In this document: in pieces, positions 1-10,039 of the stretch | Numbering within the stretch: the stretch's first letter is position 1 | Layout: each line of letters begins with the position of its first letter | Source of the DNA: Bryum argenteum | Lineage: Eukaryota > Streptophyta > Bryopsida > Bryales > Bryaceae | Length of the DNA: 64,000 nt | Assembly: GCA_037043015.1 (NCBI GenBank) | Contig: CM073322.1 | Location: 11,357,601 to 11,421,600 of the forward strand | Reading direction: 5' to 3' | Position numbers and translations under genes: made by a program | Notes under the pieces: generated by a model | What the model was told of the DNA's origin: nothing | Database searches by the model: none | Seen by the model: only the letters and a program-made list of their open reading frames with translations

Positions 1-2125
1 GAGGAGCTAGATCCAGAATCTTGGAGGCACGAGAATGATCACGAGTCCAGTCTGAAATAGGCCAAAATCCTTCTACAAGAACGTCAGGGGTAGACGGTAA
101 TGGTGAATTGATCTCTCAGTTGATTCGCTCCCAGTAACCAACAGGTCCAACCATCTCCTCGCAGTAACGTCTGTTACGCGCCATACCGGACTTCCAGAAC
201 TCAATGAACTTAGATATACCGTGCTTGATGAAACCCTGTTTGTCATTGCACTCCGAGGCACAAGCTTGCTCCTTCATAGAGTTCAACTTGTTGGGGTTCA
301 CCTCCGTGACGCCCCATAACGGCTTAAATGGAACAGGACGTGGGTCGCCAGATGGAATTCTAGGTCTTCCTTGCTCGTCAGAAGTCCACATCTTGACGGG
401 GGGACCGGGTGGGAGCCATGAAGAATCAGTGGATTTCCGCTTATACCTCATGACCGGCCAGCCGCGATCGTCACCGTCCTCTTCGACCCAGAACTTGAAA
501 AGATGCATATCACCAAGTCCAACAATTTTGTTGACACCGTCGTGATGAAAGTCCTTGACGTAGGATTTGAAATCCGCAACCTCTTGAACGAATTCAGGAA
601 TGAAGGCGACTGTCTTCTGCGAGTCCATAAAGGCTAGAACGTACGTGTTCTTCCGCTTGATGAGCTTAGAAAGGTAACTGAAATGGGCATCAATATCCTC
701 GTGAGTGTGGCCAACAATGAGGAACCCAACAAAGGACCTCCTTAAAAATGCGCCGAAAGGATCAAAGAAAGAAAGCGAAGGCCATCACAAATCTGTTCTT
801 ATTGTCCTTCGCGGAATTATCAAGTTGCAGGAATAGCTTACGCGGAAGCGGAACGAGCGGACGTCCAGGTTGTGAAGGACCGAATTGAGTCCCGGTGGCG
901 GGTGGGATCGATCACGCAACACCTAGACTTTCCATGTAGCAAAGCTTGGAAGAAGGCGTTACGTGGAGGTGTGGGAAAGAGCTCCCGGGATTCACGTGCG
1001 GTGGCTTCTCAAGCGCTCGCGATACGACACAAAGAAGAGATGGTGAAGTTGGAATCCCCCGGCCAAAGCGTAGTGGAGTAGTGTGCGTACGCACCATCAC
1101 CGTGGCCGTGTGTCAACATGCCGGTAACAGAAACCGGAATCTGTCCAAGGCCAGCAGTGGCTTTTGTAATCCTCTGCATTCTGGGAATGGCCGTCTTCGT
1201 GGTATCCATCTTGTCATGGATTATACATAGAAACTCAGAGGGGTTCTCGCAGATCAAACTCCGCCCACCATATATATGGCGGCAGGCACGCTGATAATTG
1301 AGATGGCGATTCCGGTCATCGACTAATGCCTGCCATTCATCACAGCCCCTTGGGTACTTAGATATGCACTCCACAAGGAAGTCACACTCAGTACACTTCG
1401 AGAAGTCGCTCCCAAATGACTTTTAACCTCGACATTCTTGAAGTGGTTCTTCCGGCCGATGGTGGTGGAGAGAGACCGCTTATGGTGGCATTTGACATTC
1501 ACCTGGAAGGAGGAGATAAGGTAGGACGTTAACATCCAGGTCGACGCCTCCTATCGGCCGGTAGCCGACAGGAGTGCACTAACATAAGCAGGAACTAATC
1601 GCTAACGGAGTATCGGCTGGCAGCCGACAAGTAGCAGAGCATTGACTAGATAAGGCACGAAGGAATCGACAGAAGAAGCTAAAGCTGAGAGGTCTAATTG
1701 GAAATAACCAAAACATAGCAACCTAGTGTATCGGCCGGCAGCTGACATCGAGGACGAAGAGGAAATAAGAATGATTGGGACTTACTTGATTCACTTGCTC
1801 GCGCATGGTGTCCCAGTTGAGCGCAGATGGAACAACCTTCAGGTTGTCAACTCGCTTATTTCCAACAAGCCTGAACTCGTTAGGCATCTGGTCCGCATTC
1901 TCGTCAATAATCTTCTGCAGGGTTGCTCTGGCCTGAATCGTATGCGGGCGTGGACGAACAGCTCCAGAATTGCCATGCGATCCGCTCACTGATCCACCCA
2001 TTGCTGCAGCCTTGTAGACGTGGTAAGCTGATCTGGAGACACCGTAAATGATATACCAAGCATTCTCGCAGACCTCAACATTCTCAAGCGTGATGAATTT
2101 CCTGCCCCCCGGTTCATGGACATGA
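1..2125 (-). pseudogene. DUF7869/DDE-type transposase-like gene, multi-exon, decayed
   Basis: Reading on the minus strand, the upstream exon (about 2112-1786) encodes a conserved N-terminal region (ENAWYIIYGVSRSAYHVYK, HGNSGAVRPR, ENADQMPNEFRL). It ends at a clear donor (GTAAGTC, 1785-1779). A 283-nt intron (1785-1503) leads to an exon with a Cys-rich stretch (KCTECDFLVEC, about 1395) and a first acidic motif IIHDKMDTTKTAIPR (about 1215). Further on come LFLQLDNSAKDNKNRF (about 815-765) and GFLIVGHTHEDIDAHF (about 725-675). These are the hallmarks of DUF7869-type proteins, thought to be RNase-H-fold transposase derivatives; the catalytic role is inference. The C-terminal part is open from about 745 to 116. 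Damage: frameshifts near 1425 and 740-770, a stop near 1010, and a TGA at 115-113 that the second copy at 23.4 kb does not have. Beyond that TGA the matching frame runs off the window edge. It is clearly broken in this copy. Confidence 0.72.
1552..1747. repeat. Three copies of the 19-nt TATCGGC palindrome in an intron
   Basis: Copies lie at 1552-1570, 1611-1629 and 1729-1747. All fall inside the 283-nt intron of the DUF7869-like pseudogene. The consensus is two 9-bp arms around one central base (TATCGGCTG-G-CAGCCGATA), and several copies have GCCGACA as the right arm. Confidence 0.85.
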
Positions 2126-3200
2126 AGTTGACTTTGAACGGCATACGCTGTCTCTCTTCTAATTTCAAAAGAGCAAGCATAGTACTTACGACGAAGGATT
2201 CGAGTAGACTCTCACGGAAACGTCTGACAGCACCTACTCTTGCAGCACAGCTGTGAACTAACCTTGCGAATTTCATCATCCGAGGTCTTCGACTTAAGCC
2301 TAGACCAGTGGGTCGCTCCTTTGACAAGAGTCTACGACGAACGGACCTGTAGGGATTCCGAGGCACGCCCTGAAGTCCCGGATGATCGAAGGTGGAATTC
2401 TGAGCGGCCTCAGAGCAGAGCATGACAATGTCTGACAGGAGTTGACCGCCTTCAAGTCGAGTCCGCGAAAGAGGCCATCTCATTGTCGTGAGTCGAGGGG
2501 TATCGTGCTCGATATGAACATTACTCCGACATCTCAGACGCCAAGAAGATCCTCATCGCAGGCTTCATCCGGAAGACAGACTTGAATGATCGCCTGCCCA
2601 AAAAAGGTATGATCCTCGTTCAGTAAGTCGCAGCACTTGTTCCTCCAGTCGGGCCGATCCAGGACCGCCTGAGGTTCCGGTCGCAAATGTTCAGTGTCGC
2701 GTGAGACAGAGGGGCGAAAGTTGACAGCTTATCGGCGCGAAACTATCCGAAGAGGGTCATGAAAAATTCCGTTGTCAAACGGCGTAGCATGAAGATCATT
2801 AGCAGATTCATTCCCTTGAGAGGAGAGGACATCGACGCGGGTTGGCGGATTCGTCCCGGACCCACAGTCGTCGCTGCCCTCAAAATGAGAGAGACCGGTT
2901 GAATGATGCGGGTTACCTGAACTACCACAGCAGTCTGTAGAGGGTGAGTCCTTGACACCGTCATCGCTGGTTGGTTCAACCTTGACACTCCTCAGCGTGG
3001 GGTGTATCGGCTGCCGGCCGATAGAGTTGCCATTCAGCGGCGTAGCGTCGAGGGGACGAAGTTTGTAACCGCTCCAAAGGATTTCGTACCCAAGGCACTC
3101 GCCAAGCGAGTGAGAGAAGGATTCTCACGATGAGAAGCTACAAGACCAACAAAGTCCTTATACACAGTAGTGAGCTTGACAACTGCAAAGAAGCTATGCG
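2126..3200 (-). other. Degenerate minus-strand remnants with one palindrome
   Basis: No continuous reading frame can be followed. Short open stretches occur on the minus strand (for example 2743-2988) and probably continue the neighbouring minus-strand genes upstream, but I recognise no domain. One palindrome copy lies at 3005-3023. Base composition resembles the flanking decayed coding DNA rather than the AT-rich intergenic DNA after 12.5 kb. Confidence 0.4.
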
Positions 3201-3216
3201 GGACGCGGAAACCCTC

Positions 3217-3722
3217 CTAGGTGCCCTTAGGCGAGCACTCAACGATGACGCCCACTCCGACACAGTGATGATCGGTCCCGCCAACATACAATAAAGCAAC
3301 CTCCATGTTAACAGAGAGAGTGAGGAACTGATTTATGGGCTTCTCATCTAATGGGCCCGGTGTCGGCTGGCAGCCGATAGGCTCGGATGATTCATCGAGG
3401 TTATCAACGAAGGGTCTCACGTCATTCACGTCCCATGTAATGTTGTTACCAGGACACTGACTAAGAAACTTAACGCTAGGAGTGGGAAACGAAATGATCA
3501 TCTCAATATTTGGAGCGACGTCAATAACATGGACGTCTAAAAGAAATGGCTTTCGCGAGATAATTCGGTTGATGGAAGCAATACCAGCATAATAAAATTT
3601 TGCGAATGACAGAGCGACAACTGCGCCCTTTTCTATACGCCATCTCCCGGAACCGCCGTTCTTGAGAAAGCTGTCAATCGGTTCGGTTTCCAGCATGATG
3701 GAGCATGATCTCTTCATTGATC
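3217..3722 (-). pseudogene. Unrecognised ORF fragment, part of the palindrome-marked block
   Basis: An open minus-strand frame of about 168 codons starts near MKRSCSIMLETEPIDSFLKN (about 3716) and ends at the TAG at 3217-3219. The residue mix is protein-like (FAKFYYAGIASINRIISRKP, DVHVIDVAPNIEMIISFPTP). I do not recognise a family. A palindrome copy at 3361-3379 lies in frame inside the ORF and encodes the segment IGCQPT, so either it is in an exon or the ORF spans an unspliced intron. Upstream of the Met the frame stays open only because it runs through the tandem palindrome repeat at 3723-4013, which is not likely to be coding. Confidence 0.35.
3361..3379. repeat. TATCGGC palindrome copy inside an open reading frame
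   Basis: TGTCGGCTGGCAGCCGATA, with 9-bp arms and one difference from a perfect inverted repeat. It lies within the minus-strand ORF 3217-3722. Confidence 0.8.
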
Positions 3723-4013
3723 TATCGGCTGCCGGCCGACACAATTGCGAATCTAATAGGTTGAGGAGACGTAGGAAGTAATGAAACAACTGCAGTAGAC
3801 ACAACCACCTGAGGTATCGGCTGCCGGCCGACACAATTGCGAATCTAAAAGGTTGAGGAGACGTAGGAAATAATGAGACAATTGCAGAGACACAACCACC
3901 GAGGTATCGGCCGGCCGACACAATTGCGAATCTAAAAGGTTGAGGAGACGTAGGAAATAATAAGACAAACAAGCAGAGAAAAACCACCACCGAGGTATCG
4001 GCCGCCGCCGACA
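3723..4013. repeat. About 90-bp tandem repeat, each unit headed by the palindrome
   Basis: Units begin at 3723, 3815 and 3905, with a final palindrome at 3996. Each unit is the palindrome followed by the same roughly 70-bp stretch (ACAATTGCGAATCTAA, then GGTTGAGGAGACGTAGGAA). The palindromes differ in the middle (CTGCCGG, CCGG, CCGCCG) while the spacers stay nearly identical. A further full palindrome sits at 4068-4086 and a degenerate one near 4118. Confidence 0.88.
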
Positions 4014-4139
4014 CCTTGATCTCAAGCTCCCGGGAGACAGGACAATGACGGACACGTGATAGTTCTATATCGGCCGGCGGCCGATATAAGGAGATCCGAC
4101 CGAGTCCTAAGGAATCGTATCGGGCCGGGCGACATTCAC

Positions 4140-5121
4140 TATGTCGGTGGCGTCTAATACCAGGGTATTGAGCCTCTAGCTATTAAATCGTGCAAATTGA
4201 AGTAATAAAAGGTCGCTATCTACCGCTCTCTATATAGAAAGAAGCGCAAGAACACGGGAACACAATGACGCAATTCTTGACTATTTCTCGCCGGGAAAAC
4301 TACAAAAACAAAGAAAGCAAATCGCTCGGAGCGTCGGAAACACGCGAGAAATGAAATAAAATGTCGAAAAACTTGATTGGGAATGGATAGCCATCTGAAA
4401 TGACAGAGCGTGGGTGGCGCTCAAATCAAGAAGATTTCAAACTCAAATTTCAAATGATTTTGAATTTTTGGAGGGCTAATTGATAGGCAGGATGAAAAGC
4501 ATGATGAAACGGATGAAAAAATTTAAATTGACGTTTTGGCGGCGCGAGCTTCAGAAATTTTTGGCGGGCGGGCAAGCGGATGCGAGAGCGGGCAAGCCGA
4601 TTGAAAAGCGAGCAAGGCGCAAATCGGCGGGCAACCGATAGCCATCATTGCGAAAATTGCGGAGGGGGTAAACCGTTCACCCTCCCTCATTTGCTCTCAT
4701 TTGTAATTTCCTCTCCTCTCTCACTTTTGCGCTCTCCTCTCACTTGTGCTCTCTCCACACTTTCTCTCCTCTCTCATTTGCACTTGCTCTCTCCTCTCAT
4801 TTGCTACTTGCTCTCTCATCTCTCCTTTCTTGCTGTCTTCCCTCCTCTCTACTTTCATGCTTTCTTGCTGTCTTCTCTCGTCTCCTCTCTGCTTGCATGC
4901 TTTCTTGCCTTAGCCGTTTCATCTTTGGCATCAATAGTATTCATTTTTAGGTTTAGGGTTTTTAGCGGCGATATATTTTTAAGGTCCAAATAATACCGAC
5001 TTTGCGCGAGCGGGAGGCAAGCGATCGACACACCTTACGCACGGCCCGGCGGCTGCGGGAGAGCGGAGCACTCCTTACGCACCGGCCGACATCGAGCACA
5101 CGCCCGGCCGATACATCTCCG
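4140..5121. promoter_or_regulatory. Divergent intergenic region with pyrimidine-rich tract
   Basis: This stretch separates the minus-strand remnants from the plus-strand gene starting at 5122. No protein-like ORF is credible. Positions about 4680-4920 are a CT-rich tract with repeats of CTCTCCTCTCATTTG, which on the plus strand would make a leader. Two half-palindromes (CCGGCCGA) lie at about 5080 and 5105, just before the ATG. A shared promoter for both directions is inference from position. Confidence 0.4.
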
Positions 5122-5327
5122 ATGGCGTCGTCGAAGAGGTAAGCCGATTTAGCTCTTCTGTGACGTTTCAGTATGCGCCGTTTCGATTGGCGTCGTTTCA
5201 TTTGCATCTTTTCGTGAGGTTCTCTTGCCTTGTGTGTGTCGTTACCGCCACCGATAGCTTGAGTCAGTTGTCGGTACGGCGAATGATAGCTTCAGTGATG
5301 CATTAACTTAGAACGCTGTGCTTTGTG

Positions 5328-5615
5328 TGTCGGCTGGCAGCCGATAGCCCATTTGCTGTAGCCTGTTCTCTTGTAATGCTTAGTGTACTCGCGGGTCGTT
5401 AGTAGCACCTCTGCCTTAGCGCCTTACACTGCCTTGTGTATCGGCTGGCAGACGATAGCTTCTATTCTGTCGGCTGGCAGCCGATAGCATGCTATTTGCT
5501 GTAGGTCATTAGACTAGCTATCATCGTAACTATTGCAGTGTCGCGCTGAATATTTTTGCATTGTCGCTATCGGCTGGCAGCCGATACCATGGTTGTTATC
5601 GGCTGGCAGCCGATA
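5328..5615. repeat. Five TATCGGC palindromes in the first intron
   Basis: Copies at 5328-5346, 5439-5457, 5469-5487, 5568-5586 and 5597-5615. The last two are identical perfect-arm copies 29 bp apart. The intron is 5139-5724. Single copies occur in the next two introns as well (6591-6609 and 7184-7202). Confidence 0.88.
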
Positions 5616-6590
5616 AGATATTCGTTCTTGATATACGATAATGTACGTTCTTCGGCGTTTACTAATATACCCTCACATGTGTTCATTCTCGAGAAAAACC
5701 ACCAGCCCCTAGCTAGAGATCTAGCTTGGTGGAACTTGCACACATGGATGTCAAGCATGGAGACATCGTCCCGCGTGCAGTATAGGCCGTTAATCCAGTC
5801 ATCCAGCAGTGGGGACTATGCTGGAGAGTCCTCCCCAGCCAGCGAATCGAGATTGCTTGCTTGTACCTCTACAAGGGTAATATGATCCCTGGGTACGGTG
5901 ATGTGCTCGAAATTCTGGAGAATGTGGAGCACGTCGACATTCTCATAAGCCTACCGGCCCTGAGAGATCCCTCTGCCCCGACCGACTACATCGCCGTATC
6001 AATGCCGTGGAGACAATGCATTGAGGCGGTTTGCGGTGAGGCGGCGAATAAGCAGGGCATGGCCTTCAATGGAGCTGCGCCTGCTACCGTCGAGGAGTTC
6101 ATGGACGCGTGGTCCGCTATCGATTACGCAAGGTTGGCTACTAACATCGCCATCAATGCTGCAGCGGCTGAGGCTCCGTCGTTGTCGAAGAGGAAGCCCA
6201 CTCCTTCAAAGAAGAAGCGACCTGCAGCAGAGATGGTCGATCTTGGCGATGACGGCGATGAAGACGTCCAGGGGTCACAAGATCCCAGCAAGCCCAAGAG
6301 ACGGGCAAAATCGACTAAGGATGCCATCGAGTATACCTTAGACGAGGCCCTGACTAAGGGCAACCAAATGACATCCAAGATGAAGGACGTCGAGATCGAC
6401 GCAATTTACAAGGCATTGGAGACTGGTCTTGGTCACCTCTTCCCCTACAAGAAGCGGAGGTCACCGGGGTTATTCCTAGCGAGAAGCTACACATCGCTCC
6501 GGACGAGCTCAAGTACAGACGCATCGCGAAAGATCGTCTGGGCCAGGTATTTTGATTTTCTCACCTGCTCTTATGAGGTTCTGCTCTGTG

Positions 6591-6609
6591 TATCGGCTGG
6601 CAGCCGATA
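6591..6609. repeat. TATCGGC palindrome, intron 2 of the ParB-like gene
   Basis: A perfect-arm copy (TATCGGCTGGCAGCCGATA) inside the intron 6547-6662. Confidence 0.88.
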
Positions 6610-7183
6610 CATCCTCTGATCATCTCTGATTCATGATTGTTCATTTGTTATGTTCTTCGCAGGTGAAGGCCATCTACAAGGGCTACGGGGCGATCCGGAA
6701 GAAGCCTGAGATCCATGGTATCCCGCTTAAACGGGAACCACTTGAAACCGATACCGGGATGATGGCTGTGATGGATTCCATGCCAGGGGAGTTGGATATG
6801 TGGAAGCTAAACGACACAGACCCCGACACCGCCCCGAAAGTCCCCTGGTGGCAACACCCTTCCGTTAACTGGTATATCATCGGTGGTCAGCATACGGTGA
6901 CAGCCTGCCGCGAGTTGGCGGACGAGTACCCCGAGGGATCGGAGGCCAAGAAAGAGCTTCTCGAATTCGAGATCATCCCAGTGTTCTCAAGGGACCCCAT
7001 CGATCTTGTGAGGGTGTCGAACGCCCTCAATCTCAATATCGCAGAGAAGGTCGCCAAAGAGAACTTCCGATCGTGCGCGGAACTCGGGAGGGCGGCATGG
7101 AAGCGTCTCGGGAGCCCCGAGCCACACAAGGGAGGCGGGAAGCCGTCGCCGGCCTTCGAGGTATGGTTACCCTCTGCTTTATC

Positions 7184-7202
7184 TATCGGCCGGCAAACCG
7201 AC
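7184..7202. repeat. TATCGGC palindrome, intron 3 of the ParB-like gene
   Basis: A degenerate copy (TATCGGCCGGCAAACCGACA region) within the intron 7161-7287. A further half-site, TATCGGTCG, follows at about 7222. Confidence 0.7.
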
Positions 7203-7710
7203 ACATTTCTTTAATCTAGAGCTATCGGTCGCCAACATGACTCTCTTCTTGCCTTCATACAACTAATGCTTTATGGTTGTTCATCAGGCTGCGAAGGCGC
7301 AAGTCATGGCGCACTTCGTGAACGAGAAGGTGTCCACAAAGCTCCCCTTAGTATTCGTTGGTGACAAGGCCTGGAATACTTGGATTGAGGTCTTCAATGC
7401 CTGGGAAGCGGTGAACTCATTGGCGGCGGCGGCAAGGAGCCGGATCGATCAGCGGACGCCAATCTCGAACATTACGAAGACTGACCTTGTCCCCACACTC
7501 GGTCTTCGTGACTGCGACCTTGAAGAGCTTCTAGCGGAGGTGATCGCAAATCGTGTCTGCATCAAGGCCAACAGCAGGACGAAGGACAGACTCACACTGC
7601 CGGATTGGTGCCGCGACAAGAAGCTCAACCGGGTAATTATGAACGAGCTTATGTATCGGCTCAATAGGCATCCGCTTCCTGCGCAGGATGCGAATCGTCG
7701 CCATACCTAG

Positions 7711-8601
7711 ATTCGGATCGGGACAAGTTGGCGAAGGAGCATCATTTCACCCCGAGTGTCGTTCGCAACATCCGGACAGACCAAGAAATTCACGGATGGA
7801 AATGAATGGCTTAATGGACGCGCCAAATAAGAATGAATCCGACGACCGACAAGTCGAAGAACGGTGTGGCGCCGCCCATTTTCAAAGCACCATTACGCAA
7901 GCGTATTCTCGTGTCGAGGTTAGGACGGAGGAGGTCGATTCCGAGAAGGCGCATTTCGAGTGCAAATTCGCGGACACGATTCTGGGCGTCTTGCACGAGA
8001 TCGACGCAAATTGTTGGCCATGCCGGCATTGCAAAGGACCCACTCCTAATCGTCTACTTCGGGTGCATCATGGCGGAGTCTCGGTTCCAACCAAGAGGTC
8101 GGAGCTTCGTGCGCTCGCGGAACGGTCGAAGGTCCCACTCACGGATGAGGACCTCACAATGGACGGTGACGACGTCACTCCGACTCGGCCTCTGTATCCA
8201 ATCCCGATGTTGTTCATAACGAGCGCGAAGCAACGGGATCTTCTTTGTGCTGTCTGGACAACCGAAGATACGGAGTGGTATGTCCAGACGGTCTATTACA
8301 AGCCGTGTCTTCGGGGAGGGTTCAAAAGACGGTGACGGAATCGTCCCCGCTTGTTACGCTCAACATGACGTACCCAAAGGTACGCGGGGATGATGATCGT
8401 TGGACTACTTTCAAGAAGTATACTGGAATCGCCAAGCCAGTCGATTGGTTCCAGGCATCTCCTGAAAGTGCTGTCGATTGGAACGGGGGTTCGCGGTGTC
8501 GACCATGACACGCTCGAGAAGTTCTTTGAAGCCAACTCTCACCGCGAAGAAGGTCACCGTCATCAACGTCCTGTGGCGGAAATGTCACCGAGCTTGGATT
8601 G
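7711..8601 (+). pseudogene. Frameshifted continuation of the plus-strand gene
   Basis: Coding-like segments follow each other in different frames. They include YLDSDRDKLAKEHHFTPSVV (about 7708-7770), KKFTDGNEWLNGRAK (about 7783-7829), a segment in the frame starting at 7688 (EKAHFECKFADTILGVLHE, about 7950), TYPKVRGDDDRWTTFKKYTG (about 8370-8430), GVRGVDHDTLEKFFEANSH (about 8490-8540) and KKVTVINVLWRKCHRAWIG (about 8548-8602). At least four indels would be needed to join them. The block ends at a good donor (GTAAGG, 8602). I do not recognise a named domain. It is most likely the C-terminal half of the gene starting at 5122. Confidence 0.45.
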
Positions 8602-8626
8602 GTAAGGCATCCTCTCCTTTGCTTTG

Positions 8627-8645
8627 TATCGGCTGCCAGCCGACA
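8627..8645. repeat. TATCGGC palindrome, intron 8602-8734
   Basis: TATCGGCTGCCAGCCGACA. It lies between a donor at 8602 and an acceptor at 8731-8734 (TTGCAG). Confidence 0.85.
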
Positions 8646-8734
8646 CCTTCTAATATATGTCCATTTCACCTTATTCGTTTCCCAGTACTTGTTTGGTTCC
8701 CTTCTGTCTCTTACTCTTGTTCATGGTCTTGCAG

Positions 8735-9547
8735 AGAAATGGGAGGTCCGTGATCGAGTTCGTCGAGGAAGTCGTGACCATGTCAAGTTGGCGATCCAAC
8801 GTCGAAGGGACTAAAACTTGGATAGGGTCGAGCTTCCACCGTCGTCTTCCGAAGATATGGAGACCGACGCCGTCCCCGATCTCGTCTCGCGAGCCTGCCA
8901 ACCCTGGACGACGTCCCTCCTCTGGTGTTAGGATTCAGGAAGTGCTGGATGAGATTGACCTTACTCCTTTGTCACTCACACCTGCAACCACGCCGACGGC
9001 TCTACCTGAATCGACTGCCACACTTATCCCTTCTCCTGTATCGGCTGCCGGCCGACACATTGTCACCGTGTCAGCTCCGCCTCCTGATACTACAGCAGAT
9101 CTTCCTGCATGTGCTACGACCACGATGCAGGTTGATTTGCAAAACGCCCCGGAGGAAGAGGTTATCGTCGTGGAGCAGGTTCCTCTGTCTCGTGCCCCTC
9201 AGAGTCCTTCGCAGTCCGTTCCTGCCCTTATCGGCCGGCAGCCGACATCTCCCGCTCCTCCATGTAGGGAAGTTCAGAGGGCTCACTCGGCATTGCAGGC
9301 GTACTATACACGAAGGGAAGTTGCTGTTGATTCGGCGGCCCTCCTGGAGGACGACGCAAACGACATCAGCGCAACAAATGAGGAGGCTCTCCAGGAGGAC
9401 GACGTGTATGACATCAGCGCCCCAAACGAGGCGGCCCTCGTAGACGACAATGAGTTCGCCATCGACGCCCCGAACGAGGCTCTGTCTCCACCTGCGGCGG
9501 ATCATGCTTCCCCGCAGCAACAACAATTACATGAAGGTTTGTCCTAG
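8735..9547 (+). pseudogene. Acidic-repeat ORF of unknown function
   Basis: After the acceptor (TTGCAG, ending 8734) the frame is open to a TAG at 9545-9547. It starts RNGRSVIEFVEEVVTMSSW and continues into a Pro/Ser/Thr-rich linker. The last third has three acidic repeats of about 16 residues: LLEDDANDISATNEEA, LQEDDVYDISAPNEAA and LVDDNEFAIDAPNEAL. Two palindromes lie in frame at 9039-9057 (SAAGRH) and 9229-9247 (LIGRQPT). An alternative donor (AAG-GTTTGT, about 9538) could join it to an exon at 9946-10037 (SGESENEAFVDSASHGS). I call it part of the same decayed transcription unit. Function unknown; no conserved domain recognised. Confidence 0.42.
9039..9247. repeat. Two TATCGGC palindromes inside an ORF
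   Basis: 9039-9057 (TATCGGCTGCCGGCCGACA) and 9229-9247 (TATCGGCCGGCAGCCGACA). Both are in the open frame of the acidic-repeat ORF and add 6-7 residues without breaking it. Confidence 0.82.
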
Positions 9548-10039
9548 ACGACAGCGTTTCTTGTATATAGTCTCTTCTCACCATTGCATAAGCATTTTAG
9601 GTTCTAGAATGGATTTGGTATTAGAATCTCCTGGTTGCAACGTGCTCGCCGTTCCTTCCTCAGACATCAGACGGCCGCCACCCGACTCCTATTATCGTTT
9701 CACGTTTCCTCAGTATTCCTTGTCTCCGATGTCGATTTCTCTCAACAAAGTGTTTTTCGGCTTATCACCGCCAAATGACAAGTCATCATGTCCTTTCTTT
9801 GCACTATTATTCTCCCTTCATCATGGTGATTGATGTTATTTGTATCCACCGCCACCTCTCAGACGCTCGTGTCTCACTTTGTTGTTTAATTCTTCTCGCT
9901 TCTTTTTGCTTATTGTACAAATGCCCTAATCTCTTGCAAAGTCAGGTGAATCTGAGAACGAGGCGTTCGTGGACTCCGCGTCTCATGGATCGCGGCAGGG
10001 CACCTCCATATCGACTCCTCTCGTATCTGGAGGGCAGGT

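Larger units (their letters stand above)
5122..7710 (+). pseudogene. ParB/DGQHR-like domain gene, four exons, frame-disrupted
   Basis: Exon 1 (5122-5138) encodes MASSK and ends at GTAAGC. Exon 2 begins at 5725 and joins in phase (MASSK-SLVELAHMDVKHGDIV). Exon 2 runs to 6546, exon 3 is 6663-7160 and exon 4 starts at 7288; the exon 3-4 junction is in phase. Exon 2 has a Lys/Arg-rich stretch (KRKPTPSKKKRPAAE), likely a nuclear signal. Exon 3 carries WWQHPSVNWYIIGGQHTVTA, resembling the ParB/DGQHR core in which GGQH stands for DGQH, then EIIPVFSRDPIDLVRVSNAL, a pattern that follows it in related plant proteins as I remember them. Damage: an in-frame TAG at 5783-5785, a frameshift near 6455 (after it IPSEKLHIAPDELKYRR continues in another frame), and loss of frame near 7700. 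The 586-nt first intron holds five palindromes. The nuclease or DNA-binding role is inferred. Confidence 0.55.

Noticed and set aside
3723..4013. Possible CRISPR-like array (palindromic repeat with regular spacing)
   Set aside because: The spacers are nearly identical rather than unique, there are no cas genes, and the DNA is eukaryotic with introns. It is a minisatellite.
4580..4993. 137-codon plus-strand ORF rich in Ser and Leu
   Set aside because: It is a translation of a CT-rich repeat tract and has no complexity.
9071..9526. 151-codon minus-strand ORF opposite the acidic-repeat ORF
   Set aside because: The plus strand shows the meaningful pattern (three acidic repeats); the minus frame is its shadow.
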